The notes under the pieces: model-generated
Database searches by the model: none
The model's input: only the letters and a program-made list of their open reading frames with translations
What the model was told of the DNA's origin: nothing
From: Acidocella sp.
Lineage (GTDB): Bacteria; Pseudomonadota; Alphaproteobacteria; Acetobacterales; Acetobacteraceae
Length of the DNA stretch: 64,000 nucleotides
NCBI GenBank assembly: GCA_026224875.1
Contig: JAMFRU010000050.1
Span: forward strand, 1-64,000
Direction: 5' to 3'
Program-made: the position numbers and the translations under genes
Shown: positions 7,814-17,205 of the stretch, piece after piece
Layout: each line of letters begins with the position of its first letter
Numbering within the stretch: position 1 is the stretch's first letter

Positions 7814-9284
7814 ACTGCAGAAATTCCAGCACTATATCGGTGGGGCGTTCGAGGATGCGGCTGAATATTTTGCCAGCCTCGACCCCGCCACGGGCGAACC
7901 CTGGGCGCTGATGCCCGCCGCCTCGGCACAAGATGTGGACCGCGCCGTGCGCGCTGCCGCTACGGCATTGCGCCACCCGGCCTGGGCCGGGCTCACCGCC
8001 ACGGCACGCGGGCGGCTTTTGTACCGGCTGGGCGATCTGCTGGCCGCGGCAGCACCAAGTTTGGCTGCTTTGGAAACGCGTGACACCGGCAAGATCATCC
8101 GCGAGACCGGCGGCCAGATCGCCTATATCGCCGAATATTACCGCTATTACGGTGGGCTCGCCGACAAGCTGATGGGCTTGTATGTGCCGGTGGACAAGCC
8201 GGACATGGAGGTGACGCTGCGCCGTGAGCCGGTTGGTGTGGTTGCCGCCATGGTCCCCTGGAACTCGCAGCTGTTCCTGGCCGCGGTAAAGCTGGGCCCG
8301 GCCTTGGCGGCAGGCTGCACGGTGGTACTGAAGGCCGCCGAGGACGGTGCCGCGCCGCTCCTGGAATTTGCCCGCATCGTGCATGAGGCCGGGTTTCCGC
8401 CAGGGGTGGTCAACATCATCACCGGCACTGGGGTGGAATGCGGCCAGGCGCTCACCAGCCATCCGTTGGTGGCACGTATCGCCTTCACCGGCGGGCCGGA
8501 GACGGCACGGCAGATCCTGCGCAACAGTGCTGCCAACCTCGCCGCCACCACGCTTGAGCTGGGTGGAAAATCTCCTGTTCTGGCCTTCGCCGATGCTGAT
8601 ATCGAGAATGTCTGCAACGCCGTTATCGCCGGCATCTTCGCGGCCAGCGGGCAGAGTTGTGTGGCCGGTTCGCGGCTGCTGGTGCAGCGCCCGCTGCTGA
8701 CGCCCCTGCTGGAACGGTTGAAGGCGCGGGCCGAGATGATCCGCATCGGCGATCCTGCCAGCCCGGATACGCAGATGGGCCCTCTGGCCACCGCCCGCCA
8801 ACGCGACCGCGCGCTGGATCTCATCGCCAGCAGCCTGGCCGAAGGGGCGGAGTTGATCACTGGCGGCACCGTGCCGGCGGAGCATCCCGAAGGTTTCTAT
8901 CTTCGCCCCACCATCCTGCTCTGCGCGAAGCCCGATACGCCGTGCCTGCGCGAGGAATTCTTCGCGCCGGTGCTGAGCGTGATGGCATTCGACACCGAGG
9001 AAGATGCACTCGTTCTGGCCAATGACAGTAAATTCGGCCTGGCCAGCGGCGTCTTCACGCGCGACCTCGCCCGCGCGCATCGCCTGTCCCGTGCCATCCA
9101 TGCCGGGGTGGTGTGGGTGAACACCTACCGGGTGATCTCGCCTCTGGTGCCGTTCGGCGGCTTCAAGGAAAGCGGGCTGGGCCGCGAAGGCGGCATCGAA
9201 TCGATCCTAGACTACACCCGCACCAAATCCATCTGGATCAATACATCCGACACGCCATTGCCCGATCCATTCGTGATGCGCTGA
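7806..9284 (+). CDS. NAD(P)+-dependent aldehyde dehydrogenase
   Basis: A 492-residue enzyme of the ALDH superfamily that oxidises an aldehyde to the acid. The motif VVAAMVPWNSQLFLAAVKLG (about 140-160) contains the catalytic Asn. LELGGKSPVLAFADAD (about 250) holds the general-base Glu, and ASGQSCVAGSRLLVQ (about 280) holds the nucleophilic Cys. FGGFKESGLGREGG closes the domain. Length is normal. It is the last gene of the operon, consistent with a terminal step of catabolism. Substrate preference (betaine, gamma-amino or hydroxy aldehyde) cannot be decided. Confidence 0.93.
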   Translation: MPELQKFQHYIGGAFEDAAEYFASLDPATGEPWALMPAASAQDVDRAVRAAATALRHPAWAGLTATARGRLLYRLGDLLAAAAPSLAALETRDTGKIIRETGGQIAYIAEYYRYYGGLADKLMGLYVPVDKPDMEVTLRREPVGVVAAMVPWNSQLFLAAVKLGPALAAGCTVVLKAAEDGAAPLLEFARIVHEAGFPPGVVNIITGTGVECGQALTSHPLVARIAFTGGPETARQILRNSAANLAATTLELGGKSPVLAFADADIENVCNAVIAGIFAASGQSCVAGSRLLVQRPLLTPLLERLKARAEMIRIGDPASPDTQMGPLATARQRDRALDLIASSLAEGAELITGGTVPAEHPEGFYLRPTILLCAKPDTPCLREEFFAPVLSVMAFDTEEDALVLANDSKFGLASGVFTRDLARAHRLSRAIHAGVVWVNTYRVISPLVPFGGFKESGLGREGGIESILDYTRTKSIWINTSDTPLPDPFVMR

Positions 9285-9419
9285 GGCGAAAAACGGGCAG
9301 TGGTTAGGTCCGGGATACATGTAAAAAGTGGTCACAAATGCGCCGGCTTGGCGTCTCGTAAAATATTTACGCGTAAAAATACGCATAATGATTTCGATGT
9401 CCTACTATAGTGAATCACA

Positions 9420-9953
9420 TTAAGAATGTGACGATATTAACTCGTCCACGGATTTTCCGGAGAAGATTCTCTGTCGTTTGAGGATGGCGAAAGCCTTTTC
9501 GATTGGGTTGAAATCAGGCGAGTACCTGGGCGGCGGCAGCAGGCGGTGACCATGCTCGGCAAGCATTTCGGCGATTTTGGGCTTGTTATGGAAGGGGGCA
9601 TTATCCATGACGACAAGGCTTTGCGGCCTGAGCGTGGGCAACAGCATCTCCTTCATCCATGTTGTCACCGTCAGGTGGGTGCAGCTTGTCTCGAACAACA
9701 TGGGCGCGATCCAATCTTTGCCTCGTTGCGCCATGATGAGATTGGTTCGTTTATGGTTGTTGCCGGTGATTTTACCAAAGACCCTGTTGCCCCGTGGGGC
9801 CCAGCCATGCGGCCGGTGAACACTGGCTTGGAAACCACTCTCATCAAAATAAACGACGTTTTTCCAACCGTGCTCGGCGGCCCAAGCGCGCAATTGGCGC
9901 AGGAATGTGATTCGTTCTTCGCAACGACTTTCAGAATACCGGGTCGTTTTTTT
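9420..9953 (-). CDS. IS630 transposase, second frame (DDE catalytic part)
   Basis: The catalytic half. Coordinates cover the open frame from the A8 tract; the first ATG in it is at 9893. The triad is visible as D in VVYFDESGF, D in LVVMDNAPFHN and E in PDFNPIEKAF. This frame is offset +1 (equivalent to -2) from the first frame, so a fused product requires slippage at the A8 run, by ribosomal or transcriptional frameshifting. The stop codon lies about 12 nt from the left end of the element, as is typical. Confidence 0.85.
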   Translation of the reverse strand, partial: KKTTRYSESRCEERITFLRQLRAWAAEHGWKNVVYFDESGFQASVHRPHGWAPRGNRVFGKITGNNHKRTNLIMAQRGKDWIAPMLFETSCTHLTVTTWMKEMLLPTLRPQSLVVMDNAPFHNKPKIAEMLAEHGHRLLPPPRYSPDFNPIEKAFAILKRQRIFSGKSVDELISSHS

Positions 9954-10278
9954 TGGTGATGGCCAATTTCTTCAGTGCAACCCAAATCGCGTTGATCGTC
10001 ACGCCAAAATGTGCGGCCCGCTCTCGCAACAACGCGTCCGGAAAATCTCGCACATGAACCGCAAGCGCCGCCTTATCCAACTTGCGCCTGCGCTCCTTGG
10101 CAGGTTTCGGGCGCAAATCCGGCGCACCAAGCCAGCGATGAAGGGTCGTCCGGCTGACCTGGAACAATCGCGCCGCTTCCGTCGGGCCGCCGCCGCCACG
10201 CACATAGCCAACAACACGCTCACGTAAATCAACGCTGTAGCTCATCTTTCGCCCCCACAAGGTGGCAAATATTAGCAC
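9931..10278 (-). CDS. IS630 transposase, first frame (helix-turn-helix part)
   Basis: The N-terminal DNA-binding half of the transposase. Segments MSYSVDLRERVVGYV and GPTEAARLFQVSRTTLHRWL form the helix-turn-helix. The longest frame starts at a GTG at 10278, but the ATG at 10245 (MSYSVDL) matches family starts better. The frame ends just after an A8 run (9954-9947) where the second frame begins, as in other two-frame IS630 transposases. Confidence 0.85.
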   Translation of the reverse strand: MLIFATLWGRKMSYSVDLRERVVGYVRGGGGPTEAARLFQVSRTTLHRWLGAPDLRPKPAKERRRKLDKAALAVHVRDFPDALLRERAAHFGVTINAIWVALKKLAITKKNDPVF

Positions 10279-10303
10279 GTAATGTTGTTAATGTGAATCA
10301 CTA

Positions 10304-10899
10304 TAGTTGGCTCTGTTTTCCGGTTTTACCTATTTTTCGTGGAAAAAGGTATCATAGCACCCAGCCCAAGGCGGGAGGCCCACAGGCGCCGAACTTGAGG
10401 CGGCGCAGACCGCTATAGTCCAGGCGGCTGCCGCCATAATAAAAGGATATTACCTGGCCGGTCAGGTGCACGCGCTGACCCTTTGCATCGGCGGCCTAAC
10501 CGAAATCTACGAGGCGAGCGAGGACACCCAGCCCGAAATCACCGACACCTTCCACATCCAGACAGACGCCGTCGCCCGCGCTCACGCCTCCGACACGTCT
10601 ACCATCGACCAACTCGCCCCACGCCTGGCCGCCGCTGCCGACCAGGCCAGCGCAGCCATACCTGGACCATGCGGATACGCACGGTCCTCGGCGGCGGCGG
10701 CCGGCCAGCCACACTTCACGTCGCCGTGGCTATGACGGCGGGCCCGGAGCCGCCTCCCTGCTCAACCATTATGGCGTTGAATGATCCGGTGCCCGCCCTA
10801 GCCGCCTGTAAACTGTCGATCTCAACCGACGACGAAGGGCGCCGGTTCTGCTCTCTTCCATTCTGACTGAACCCATTTCCACCGCCGCGTGGCCATTAT
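10304..10899. other. Intergenic region between IS630 and the Sel1 gene
   Basis: About 600 bp without a recognisable gene. A GC-rich open frame runs on the plus strand from about 10358 to 10735 (ELEAAQTAIVQAAAAIIKG, then ALTLCIGGLTEIYEASED), with a GTG at 10466. It has coding-like composition, but I recognise no family and see no convincing ribosome-binding site; it may be a decayed gene. The rest shows no RNA or repeat that I can support. Confidence 0.4.
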
Positions 10900-11781
10900 C
10901 TAGGCGCGTTCGGTTCCAACCTCCTGTTTGGCGCGCCGGCCCATGTGATTGAGCCAGGTTCCGAGCCGGCGTATCAGCGCGGCACCTCGCCAGGATGCAG
11001 CCGGCGCCGAAGCGGCCGCCAGCCTGTGCCGCGCCAGCGCCGCCGCCGGGGCGAAGTCCGGGCGATCCTTCAGCGTCTCCGCCATTACCTTCAATAAATC
11101 CGGCGAAGCCACCGCCGCGGCGGCTGCGAATTGCGCCGCTGCCTGCGCTGTCTGGCCACGCTGCGCGAGCCAACTGCCCCAGTTATAGCTGCCGCGGTAA
11201 TCGCCGCCCGCCGCCGCCTTCTGATACCATTCGGCCGCTGCCGCCGGATTGCACGGCATCTCCCAGCCTTCCTCCAGGAACCGGCCGACCAGGTTCATCG
11301 ACTTCGCATGTCCCTGCGCCGCCGCAGCGCAGAAGCACCGATACGCCGCCTTCCGGTCATGCGGCAGCCCGCGGCCCCGCAGCAGCGCATTGCCGAGGTT
11401 GTATTGCCCCCAGTCCAGCCCTTGCTCCGCCGCGCGCCGGTACCAGATTGCCGCCTCCGTCACGTCTACGGCGCAGCCCCAGCCCCGTTCGCGGCACCGG
11501 CCCAGCATGTTCATAGCCGGTGCGTAGCCGCTGCGCGCCGCGGCTTCGAACCATGTAACAGCCAGCTCCTGGTCGGCGGCACAGCCTTGGCCGTCCAGCA
11601 GGCACTGGCCAAGCCCCGTCTGTGCTTCCGGCAGGCCGTGTCTCGCCGCGGATTCGAGGCAGGCGAAAGCTGTCTCCGGGCTTTCAGCCAGCAGCTGCTC
11701 AAGCACGCGCGTGTTGCCCCAACGCAAATCGGAGATTGAGTATTTGCGCCGAATCCGGCGCTGATTCGCGGCCCACCACAT
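10900..11781 (-). CDS. Sel1-like (TPR-type) repeat protein
   Basis: An approximately 293-residue protein built of at least five Sel1-like helical repeats, for example GLPEAQTGLGQCLLDGQG, GYAPAMNMLGRCRERGWG, GLDWGQYNLGNALLRGRG and GHAKSMNLVGRFLEEGWE. Such repeats mediate protein-protein contacts. I chose the ATG at 11781 (MWWAANQRR) because the upstream extension to 11868 would run into the receptor promoter. It is divergent from the TonB-dependent receptor, 98 bp from its start. Sel1 proteins accompany PiuC-type receptor/dioxygenase loci in other proteobacteria, so it likely belongs to the same iron-responsive unit. Its biochemical role is unknown. Confidence 0.85.
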   Translation of the reverse strand: MWWAANQRRIRRKYSISDLRWGNTRVLEQLLAESPETAFACLESAARHGLPEAQTGLGQCLLDGQGCAADQELAVTWFEAAARSGYAPAMNMLGRCRERGWGCAVDVTEAAIWYRRAAEQGLDWGQYNLGNALLRGRGLPHDRKAAYRCFCAAAAQGHAKSMNLVGRFLEEGWEMPCNPAAAAEWYQKAAAGGDYRGSYNWGSWLAQRGQTAQAAAQFAAAAAVASPDLLKVMAETLKDRPDFAPAAALARHRLAAASAPAASWRGAALIRRLGTWLNHMGRRAKQEVGTERA

Positions 11782-11843
11782 TTTCCAGCCTCCACCAATT
11801 ATTTCACTGAAATATACTTGCCGTCCCGTGGGACCGCTGTTAA

Positions 11844-11865
11844 TGCAAACTAGAATTATTCGCAA
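11844..11865. promoter_or_regulatory. Possible Fur-box-like operator
   Basis: A 22-bp imperfect palindrome beginning TGCAAACTAG and ending TTATTCGCAA lies 14-35 bp before the receptor ATG. Read on the minus strand it begins TTGCGAATAATTCT, close to Fur-box half-sites in Gram-negative bacteria. Position and the iron-uptake context support iron-responsive control of the receptor and possibly of the divergent Sel1 gene. No binding evidence can be derived here. Confidence 0.45.
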
Positions 11866-11878
11866 CAAGGGGTTTTAC

Positions 11879-14068
11879 ATGTCTCGTTTCACAGCACCTT
11901 CCGCCGGTCTGCTTGCCAGCACCGCTGTCGGTTTCTTCGTCGCACTCGGCGCAAAGCCGGCGCTCGCACAAGCCAGCACCAGCAATGCGGGCGGCGACGA
12001 TGCGGAAACGCTCCCCACCCTCAACGTCCAGGGCACACAAGGCAGCGGCTACAACATCACCACACCATCGCTCGGCAAGCTTACCTCCTCGCTGGTGAAC
12101 ACGCCGCAGACCATGATCGAGGTGTCAAAGCAGCTCCTGCAGGACCAGAACGCGACGACCATGCGCGACGCGCTGCGCAACGTGCCGGGCGTTAGCCTGG
12201 CGGCCGGAGAAGGCGGCCAGCAGGGCGACAACCTCTCGATTCGCGGCTTCAACGCGCAGGACGATTTCTATCTCGACGGCATGCTGGATTTCGGCAGCTA
12301 CTACCGCGACCCCTTCAATCTGGAGCAGCTTGAGGTGCTGGAGGGGCCGAACTCCGTTCTTTTCGGCCGCGGTTCAACCGGCGGCGTCGTCAACCAGGTG
12401 TCGAAGCAGCCGCAGCTCACCCCGGTCTCCGAGGCCGAGGTCTCGCTCGGCACCGATGGGCTCTACCGCGTCACCGCGGACCTCGGCCGCCCCATCGAGG
12501 GTGTGCCAAACGCCGCGTTCCGCCTCAATGTGATGGCCAATACCAACGGCGTGCCGGGGCGTGATGCAGCCCATAACCGCCGCCTTGGCGTCGCCCCGGA
12601 ACTTGCCTTCGGCATCGGTACGCCGACCCGCCTCACCATCGACTACTACCACCTGCAATCCAACGACACGCCCGATTACGGCATTCCCTGGATCAACGGC
12701 AGCCCAGCGCCGGTGGCCCATGATACGTTCTACGGCTACCCGGACAAAGATTACTTCCGCACCAACGTCAATATCGCCACCATAAAGTTCGAGCATGATT
12801 TCAGCGATAATTTTACAGTGACAAACCAGTTCCGCTACGGCAACTACCAGCGCGCGCTGCGTGTGGTGGAGCCGCAGATCCTTGCCCAGGGCGCAGGCAC
12901 GGATGTGTTGAACCCTAGCATCCCATTATCCTCGGTCGTGGTCTCGCGCAGTGCGATCTCGCTCAAAAGCACCGAGACGCTGCTCGACGATCAGTTCTAC
13001 GGCACCTGGAGCTTCGGCTCAGGCTTCGTCCACAACACGCTGGTCGGCGGTGCTGAGGTTTCGCGCCAGGGTTCGGACCCGACACGTTATTCCTATACAA
13101 AAACGACGACAAGCCTGTTCAACCCAGCCCCCATCCCCTTCACTTTGTCGCCTTTGACCACAACCGTCACCAAGACCGTGGTGAACGATGTGGCACCCTT
13201 CGCGGTCGATACGCTCAGCCTTGGCCGCTATGTTGACCTGATCGGCGGCTGGCGCTGGGACTCCTACAGTTCAAAATTCAGAGCGATCTCCCCAACCGTC
13301 TCGACAATCGACCGCGACGACGACCTGCCAAGCTGGCGCGGCGCGATCGTCGTCAAGCCGACCGACAACGGCAGTATCTATTTCGACTACGGTACATCCT
13401 TCGATCCCTCCGCCGAGGGGTTGAGCCTGAGTGTCGCCACCGCATCCGTGGCGCCGGAATCCACCACGATCTATGAGCTCGGCACCAAGTGGAACCTGCT
13501 CCACAACGCTTTGTCGCTCACCGGCTCGGTCTATCAGCTCGAAATGGCGAATGTGCGCGAGAGCAATCCCGCGGACCCGACCACCGACATCCTCGCCGGC
13601 AACTACCGCATCAGGGGCTACCAGGTGAGCATTTCCGGCAATGTCACACCGCGCTGGAACGTCTTCGGCGGTTTTGACTATAATGACGGGATCGTTGTCT
13701 CCTCGCCGAACAAGTTGGAGGTCGGCCACGCCCCCGCCAACGCGCCGAAGGACATGCTCTCCGTCTTCACCACCTATCAGCTGCCGATGCCGGCCGGGCT
13801 GCACGATCTGCAGATCGGCGGCGGCGCCAACTGGGTGTCCAGCCGGGCGGCCAGCAGCGCCCCGCTCGCCGGCGCCACTTTCATCGAGCGCGCACCAGGC
13901 TACGTCACGGCGCAGTTGATGGCGAAATACCCGATCAACAAGCACCTCAACGCGCAGGTGAACATCCAGAATGTCACCAATACGTATTATTATGACGAGC
14001 TGCATCCGTATCACGTCATCCTCGGCCCGTCCCGCTCGGCGACGTTCGAACTCGCTGCCAGCTTCTGA
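11879..14068 (+). CDS. TonB-dependent siderophore receptor (Fiu/PiuA-like)
   Basis: A 729-residue outer-membrane beta-barrel that imports ferric (probably catecholate-type) siderophores using TonB energy. Residues 1-31 form a signal peptide (cleaved near KPALAQA). A TonB-box-like ETLPTLNVQG follows. The plug domain carries VPGVSLAAGEGGQQGDNLSI and LEVLEGPNSVLFGRGSTGGV. The barrel ends with a terminal Phe, as in outer-membrane proteins. The ATG at 11879 has AAGGGG 7 nt upstream; the frame is open further upstream but that extension would lack a signal peptide. It is first in a plus-strand operon with a PiuC-like dioxygenase, a PepSY protein and ExbB/ExbD/TonB. Confidence 0.92.
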   Translation: MSRFTAPSAGLLASTAVGFFVALGAKPALAQASTSNAGGDDAETLPTLNVQGTQGSGYNITTPSLGKLTSSLVNTPQTMIEVSKQLLQDQNATTMRDALRNVPGVSLAAGEGGQQGDNLSIRGFNAQDDFYLDGMLDFGSYYRDPFNLEQLEVLEGPNSVLFGRGSTGGVVNQVSKQPQLTPVSEAEVSLGTDGLYRVTADLGRPIEGVPNAAFRLNVMANTNGVPGRDAAHNRRLGVAPELAFGIGTPTRLTIDYYHLQSNDTPDYGIPWINGSPAPVAHDTFYGYPDKDYFRTNVNIATIKFEHDFSDNFTVTNQFRYGNYQRALRVVEPQILAQGAGTDVLNPSIPLSSVVVSRSAISLKSTETLLDDQFYGTWSFGSGFVHNTLVGGAEVSRQGSDPTRYSYTKTTTSLFNPAPIPFTLSPLTTTVTKTVVNDVAPFAVDTLSLGRYVDLIGGWRWDSYSSKFRAISPTVSTIDRDDDLPSWRGAIVVKPTDNGSIYFDYGTSFDPSAEGLSLSVATASVAPESTTIYELGTKWNLLHNALSLTGSVYQLEMANVRESNPADPTTDILAGNYRIRGYQVSISGNVTPRWNVFGGFDYNDGIVVSSPNKLEVGHAPANAPKDMLSVFTTYQLPMPAGLHDLQIGGGANWVSSRAASSAPLAGATFIERAPGYVTAQLMAKYPINKHLNAQVNIQNVTNTYYYDELHPYHVILGPSRSATFELAASF

Positions 14069-14071
14069 ACG

Positions 14072-14752
14072 ATGTTGTTACGGATACCGAGCGTACTCGA
14101 TGCGCCGTCCCTGCATATTATGCGGGCGGCGCTCGAGGCAGCCCCCTGGGTGGACGGAAGGGTAACCGCCGGCTTCCAGTCCGCACGGGCGAAAAGCAAC
14201 ATGCAGTTGCCGGAGACGCATCCGGTGGCGCGGGCGCAGGGTGAGTTGATCCTGCAGGCGCTTGCCCGCGCCCCGCTTTTCACCATGGGGGCGCTGCCGC
14301 TGCGGGTTTTTCCGCCGCTGTTCAACCGCTATGGTGAAGGCAGCGCCTTCGGCATCCATGTCGACAACGCAATCCGCGGTGCCGCCGGCACATCGCAACG
14401 GCTTCGTACCGATCTCTCGGCCACTTTATTCATTACGGAGAAAGATGATTACGATGGCGGCGAGCTGGTGGTCGAGGACAGCTATGGCAGCCATAGTGTG
14501 AAGCTGCCGGCGGGAGACATGGTGCTGTATCCCGCCACCAGCCTGCACCGTGTCGAACCGGTAACACGCGGCACACGAATCTCTTCCTTTTTCTGGATTC
14601 AAAGCATGATACGTGACGACGGGCAGCGTAGCCTGCTTTTCCAACTCGACACTGCGCTCCAACAATTGACGCGGGACGTGCCGGACCATGCGGCAACGGT
14701 AAGCATCACGGGTGTTTATCATAATCTGCTGCGGCAATGGGCCGAGCTATGA
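14072..14752 (+). CDS. piuC: Fe(II)-dependent PKHD-type dioxygenase, PiuC/YbiX family
   Basis: A 226-residue 2-oxoglutarate/Fe(II) dioxygenase. The iron-binding facial triad is H96-x-D98 (GIHVDNAIR) and the distal H159 ([14 protein letters not shown]), followed by the 2-oxoglutarate-binding Arg of GTR. The opening [21 protein letters not shown] is typical of PiuC/YbiX. Members are encoded next to catechol-type siderophore receptors (Fiu, PiuA). The substrate is not established, though a role in siderophore modification or iron release is suspected. It starts 4 nt after the receptor stop and overlaps the next gene as ATGA. Confidence 0.9.
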   Translation: MLLRIPSVLDAPSLHIMRAALEAAPWVDGRVTAGFQSARAKSNMQLPETHPVARAQGELILQALARAPLFTMGALPLRVFPPLFNRYGEGSAFGIHVDNAIRGAAGTSQRLRTDLSATLFITEKDDYDGGELVVEDSYGSHSVKLPAGDMVLYPATSLHRVEPVTRGTRISSFFWIQSMIRDDGQRSLLFQLDTALQQLTRDVPDHAATVSITGVYHNLLRQWAEL

Positions 14753-15882
14753 AACCCCTCTTCCGCCGCCTACACCGCTGGTTCGGCCTCGCCATTGCTT
14801 TGCCGATGATGCTGCAAGGCGCAACGGGCGCCTTTCTGGTCGCGGCGCCCACGGTCGATCAATGGCATGCGCCAAAGCTTGCCGCCCCCGCCGCCGCCAC
14901 GCTTGCGGCCCCGCTCATCAACGCGGCGGCGCAGGCAACACCTGGCCTGACGCCGGTCGCCTATCAAGCGGCCTCCGGCCTGGTGCCGGCGGCAGTCGAT
15001 TTCGCGCCGGCGGCCAGCCAGCGCGCCACGCTCCGGCTGTGGATCGACCCGGCTGACGAAGCCGTGCTGGGCCACGAACAGTATCCGGGCGCCTTCTACC
15101 GCCTCGTGCACGGCCTGCATGAGTCGCTACTCCTGCCGTTTGGCCGGAACCTCGTCGGCACGCTTGGCATCTGCCTGTTGCTTATGACGCTCACCGGCGC
15201 CGTGCTGTGGCTGCCGCCGCCCGGCCGCCGCCTCGCCGGGCTCGCCTTGCCCCGCAAAGTGCGCGGCACCCGCCTGTTGCGGGAGTTGCATGCCGTGGTT
15301 GCCGTCTGGCTGCTCCTGCCTCTGGCCTTTCAGGCCGTCAGCGGCGTGTCGATGAGTTTTCCCAACCAGGCCCGCGCGCTGTTCGGCCTGCCGCCGCTGC
15401 ATTTGGCGCAGCATGCAGCACCGCCGCGGGCTGACGCTGGCCAAGGCCATTCTCGCCCAGCCGGTAAAGCCGGCCCTGGCCTTGCTACGCTGGCCACCCA
15501 GGCCGAAGCCGCCGGCAACGGGGCGGCGCTGATCTCTCTGCGGTTTCAGGGCCAAAGCGGCACCGCCATGGCAGCGCTGCGGCCGGCGCCGGGGGTAAGC
15601 AGCGGGATGCTGCAACTCGCGCTCAAAGGCGGCGGGGTGACGATCCTCAACAACCAGCGCCAGAATGCGGCGGTGCTGACTTTCATGCGCCAACTGCACG
15701 GTGCTGAGATCGGCGGCCCAGTCTGGAAGCTCATCTCCTTCATAATGGGCATCTCACTGCCCTTGCTCGGGATCACCGGCAGCCTGCTGTGGCTCCTGCG
15801 CTGGCAGCGCCGGCGCCAACAGCGCCTACACACGCCCCCGATCGCAGCCACCATCCCGTCCAAAATGGAGACATCCGCATGA
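14749..15882 (+). CDS. PepSY-associated membrane protein (PiuB-like)
   Basis: A 377-residue inner-membrane protein with an N-terminal segment [20 protein letters not shown] typical of PepSY-TM proteins and about four transmembrane helices (near residues 12-32, 137-158, 183-205 and 330-355). Family members act as siderophore-reductase or iron-release proteins in the inner membrane, and the conserved His near helices fit haem or flavin-linked reduction. I chose the ATG at 14749, which overlaps the PiuC stop (ATGA); an upstream in-frame ATG at 14737 lies inside piuC. Likely role: reducing ferric siderophore after import. Confidence 0.85.
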   Translation: MKPLFRRLHRWFGLAIALPMMLQGATGAFLVAAPTVDQWHAPKLAAPAAATLAAPLINAAAQATPGLTPVAYQAASGLVPAAVDFAPAASQRATLRLWIDPADEAVLGHEQYPGAFYRLVHGLHESLLLPFGRNLVGTLGICLLLMTLTGAVLWLPPPGRRLAGLALPRKVRGTRLLRELHAVVAVWLLLPLAFQAVSGVSMSFPNQARALFGLPPLHLAQHAAPPRADAGQGHSRPAGKAGPGLATLATQAEAAGNGAALISLRFQGQSGTAMAALRPAPGVSSGMLQLALKGGGVTILNNQRQNAAVLTFMRQLHGAEIGGPVWKLISFIMGISLPLLGITGSLLWLLRWQRRRQQRLHTPPIAATIPSKMETSA

Positions 15883-16781
15883 ACCGCCTGCTTCCTCATC
15901 GCTCCCTGGCACTCGGGCTAACACTTGCCATCGTCATGGCCGGCGCAGCCTCGGCTCAAGCCACAACCCCCGCAGCCGTGGCGCAACCCGCCCCCCCGGC
16001 CGTGACCTCACCTGCGCCGCAACCCGCTTTGCCCGCAGCACCTGCCGCCGCCGCGCCGGATACGGTGCCCAGCCTGCCCGCTACGGAAGACAACACGCCG
16101 CCGGCGGATCTTTCAGTGCGCGGCATGATCAGCCATGCAAGCTGGGTGGTGCAAGCGGTCCTGGCGTTGCTCGGCGCCGCCTCGGTCGTGACCTGGACAT
16201 TTCTACTCGGCAAGGCCATCGAGCTGATCCACGCCAATCGCAAAATTCGCCAGGGTGTGGCAATGGCGGAAGCCGACGCGCCGGACAGCGAACAGGGGAT
16301 GCCACACCCGCTGCTGACCATGCGCGCGGCCGTACACGCCGAGCTGGCCGCTTCCACAGGTGCCACGCCTGACGGTACCAAAGACCGCCTCGCCAGCAGG
16401 CTACACCGGCTGGAGATGCGCTTCGCCCGTCAGGCGCAGCGCGGCACCGGCATATTGGCGACCATCGGCGCCACCAGCCCCTTTGTCGGTCTGTTCGGTA
16501 CCGTCTGGGGTATTATGAACAGCTTCGTCGGCATCGCCCGGCTGCACACAACCAATCTCGCCGTCGTCGCCCCCGGCATTGCGGAGGCACTGCTGGCCAC
16601 CGCCGCCGGCCTGGTCGTGGCGATCCCGGCTGTCGTGAGCTACAATATTCTGGTCCGCTGGATCGCCGCCTATCGCCATGGCCTCGGCGACCTTGGCGAG
16701 ATCGTGCTGCGCCATACTGCCCGCATCCTGGACAAAGCACCCCCGGTGTACCCCGAAAGGGGCCGTCTGGCAGCGGAGTAG
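15879..16781 (+). CDS. exbB: ExbB/TolQ/MotA-type proton channel with signal peptide
   Basis: A 300-residue inner-membrane proton-channel subunit that energises TonB. Residues 1-25 look like a Sec signal peptide, followed by an Ala/Pro-rich periplasmic stretch (about 26-75). The three-helix ExbB core comes next; GTGILATIGATSPFVGLFGTVWG near residue 195 is the family signature. Starts with ATGA overlap of the PepSY gene; 4 nt separate it from exbD. The extended N-terminus is seen in the long ExbB subclass (about 300 residues versus about 240). Confidence 0.92.
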   Translation: MNRLLPHRSLALGLTLAIVMAGAASAQATTPAAVAQPAPPAVTSPAPQPALPAAPAAAAPDTVPSLPATEDNTPPADLSVRGMISHASWVVQAVLALLGAASVVTWTFLLGKAIELIHANRKIRQGVAMAEADAPDSEQGMPHPLLTMRAAVHAELAASTGATPDGTKDRLASRLHRLEMRFARQAQRGTGILATIGATSPFVGLFGTVWGIMNSFVGIARLHTTNLAVVAPGIAEALLATAAGLVVAIPAVVSYNILVRWIAAYRHGLGDLGEIVLRHTARILDKAPPVYPERGRLAAE

Positions 16782-16785
16782 CATC

Positions 16786-17205
16786 ATGACAATCCATCTC
16801 GACGAGGGCGACGGCCTCACGGAGGCGCATGAGATCAACGTGACCCCGTTCATCGATGTCATGCTCGTGCTACTCATCATCTTCATGGTCGCAGCACCTC
16901 TGGCGACGGTGGACGTGCCGGTGCAGCTCCCTGTTTCCGGCCTGCAATCGCCGCCCCGGCCGGACAAGCCAGTCTTCATCACCCTGCAGAGCAACGGATC
17001 GATTTCGCTCAGCGACGAGGCCGTGCAGCCGGGCGCGCTGGTTCCGCAGTTGGACGCCGAAACCGGCGGCGATCACGGGCAGCGTATCTTCATGCGGGCC
17101 GACCGCAATGTTCCTTACGGGATGCTTATGGCGACGATGGAGCAGCTGCGCCAGGCCGGCTATCTGAAAATCGGCCTGGTCGCGGCGCAGGATACCACGC
17201 CATGA
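16786..17205 (+). CDS. exbD: ExbD/TolR-type energiser
   Basis: A 139-residue inner-membrane protein with one N-terminal transmembrane helix (about residues 18-40) carrying the conserved Asp of INVTPFIDVMLVLLIIF. This is the proton-coupling residue that works with ExbB. A small periplasmic domain follows. The ATG at 16786 lies 4 nt after the exbB stop. The open frame extends upstream into exbB, but the core and length fit this start. It overlaps tonB by 4 nt. Confidence 0.93.
   Translation: MTIHLDEGDGLTEAHEINVTPFIDVMLVLLIIFMVAAPLATVDVPVQLPVSGLQSPPRPDKPVFITLQSNGSISLSDEAVQPGALVPQLDAETGGDHGQRIFMRADRNVPYGMLMATMEQLRQAGYLKIGLVAAQDTTP

Larger units (their letters stand above)
9408..10303 (-). mobile_element. 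Complete IS630-family insertion sequence with TA target duplication
   Basis: An 896-bp element bounded by imperfect terminal inverted repeats starting TAGTGAATCACATTAA on the left. The right end, read inward, is the same except for one mismatch. It is flanked on both sides by a TA dinucleotide (9406-9407 and 10304-10305), the target duplication expected of IS630/Tc1 elements. It encodes two overlapping minus-strand frames for a DDE transposase. The ends, spacing and catalytic residues look intact, so it may still be mobile or have inserted recently, between the aldehyde dehydrogenase operon and the iron cassette. Confidence 0.9.

Noticed and set aside
7752-9101. 449-codon minus-strand frame opposite the aldehyde dehydrogenase
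   Set aside because: Antisense shadow; no recognised motif and the sense strand encodes a clear ALDH.
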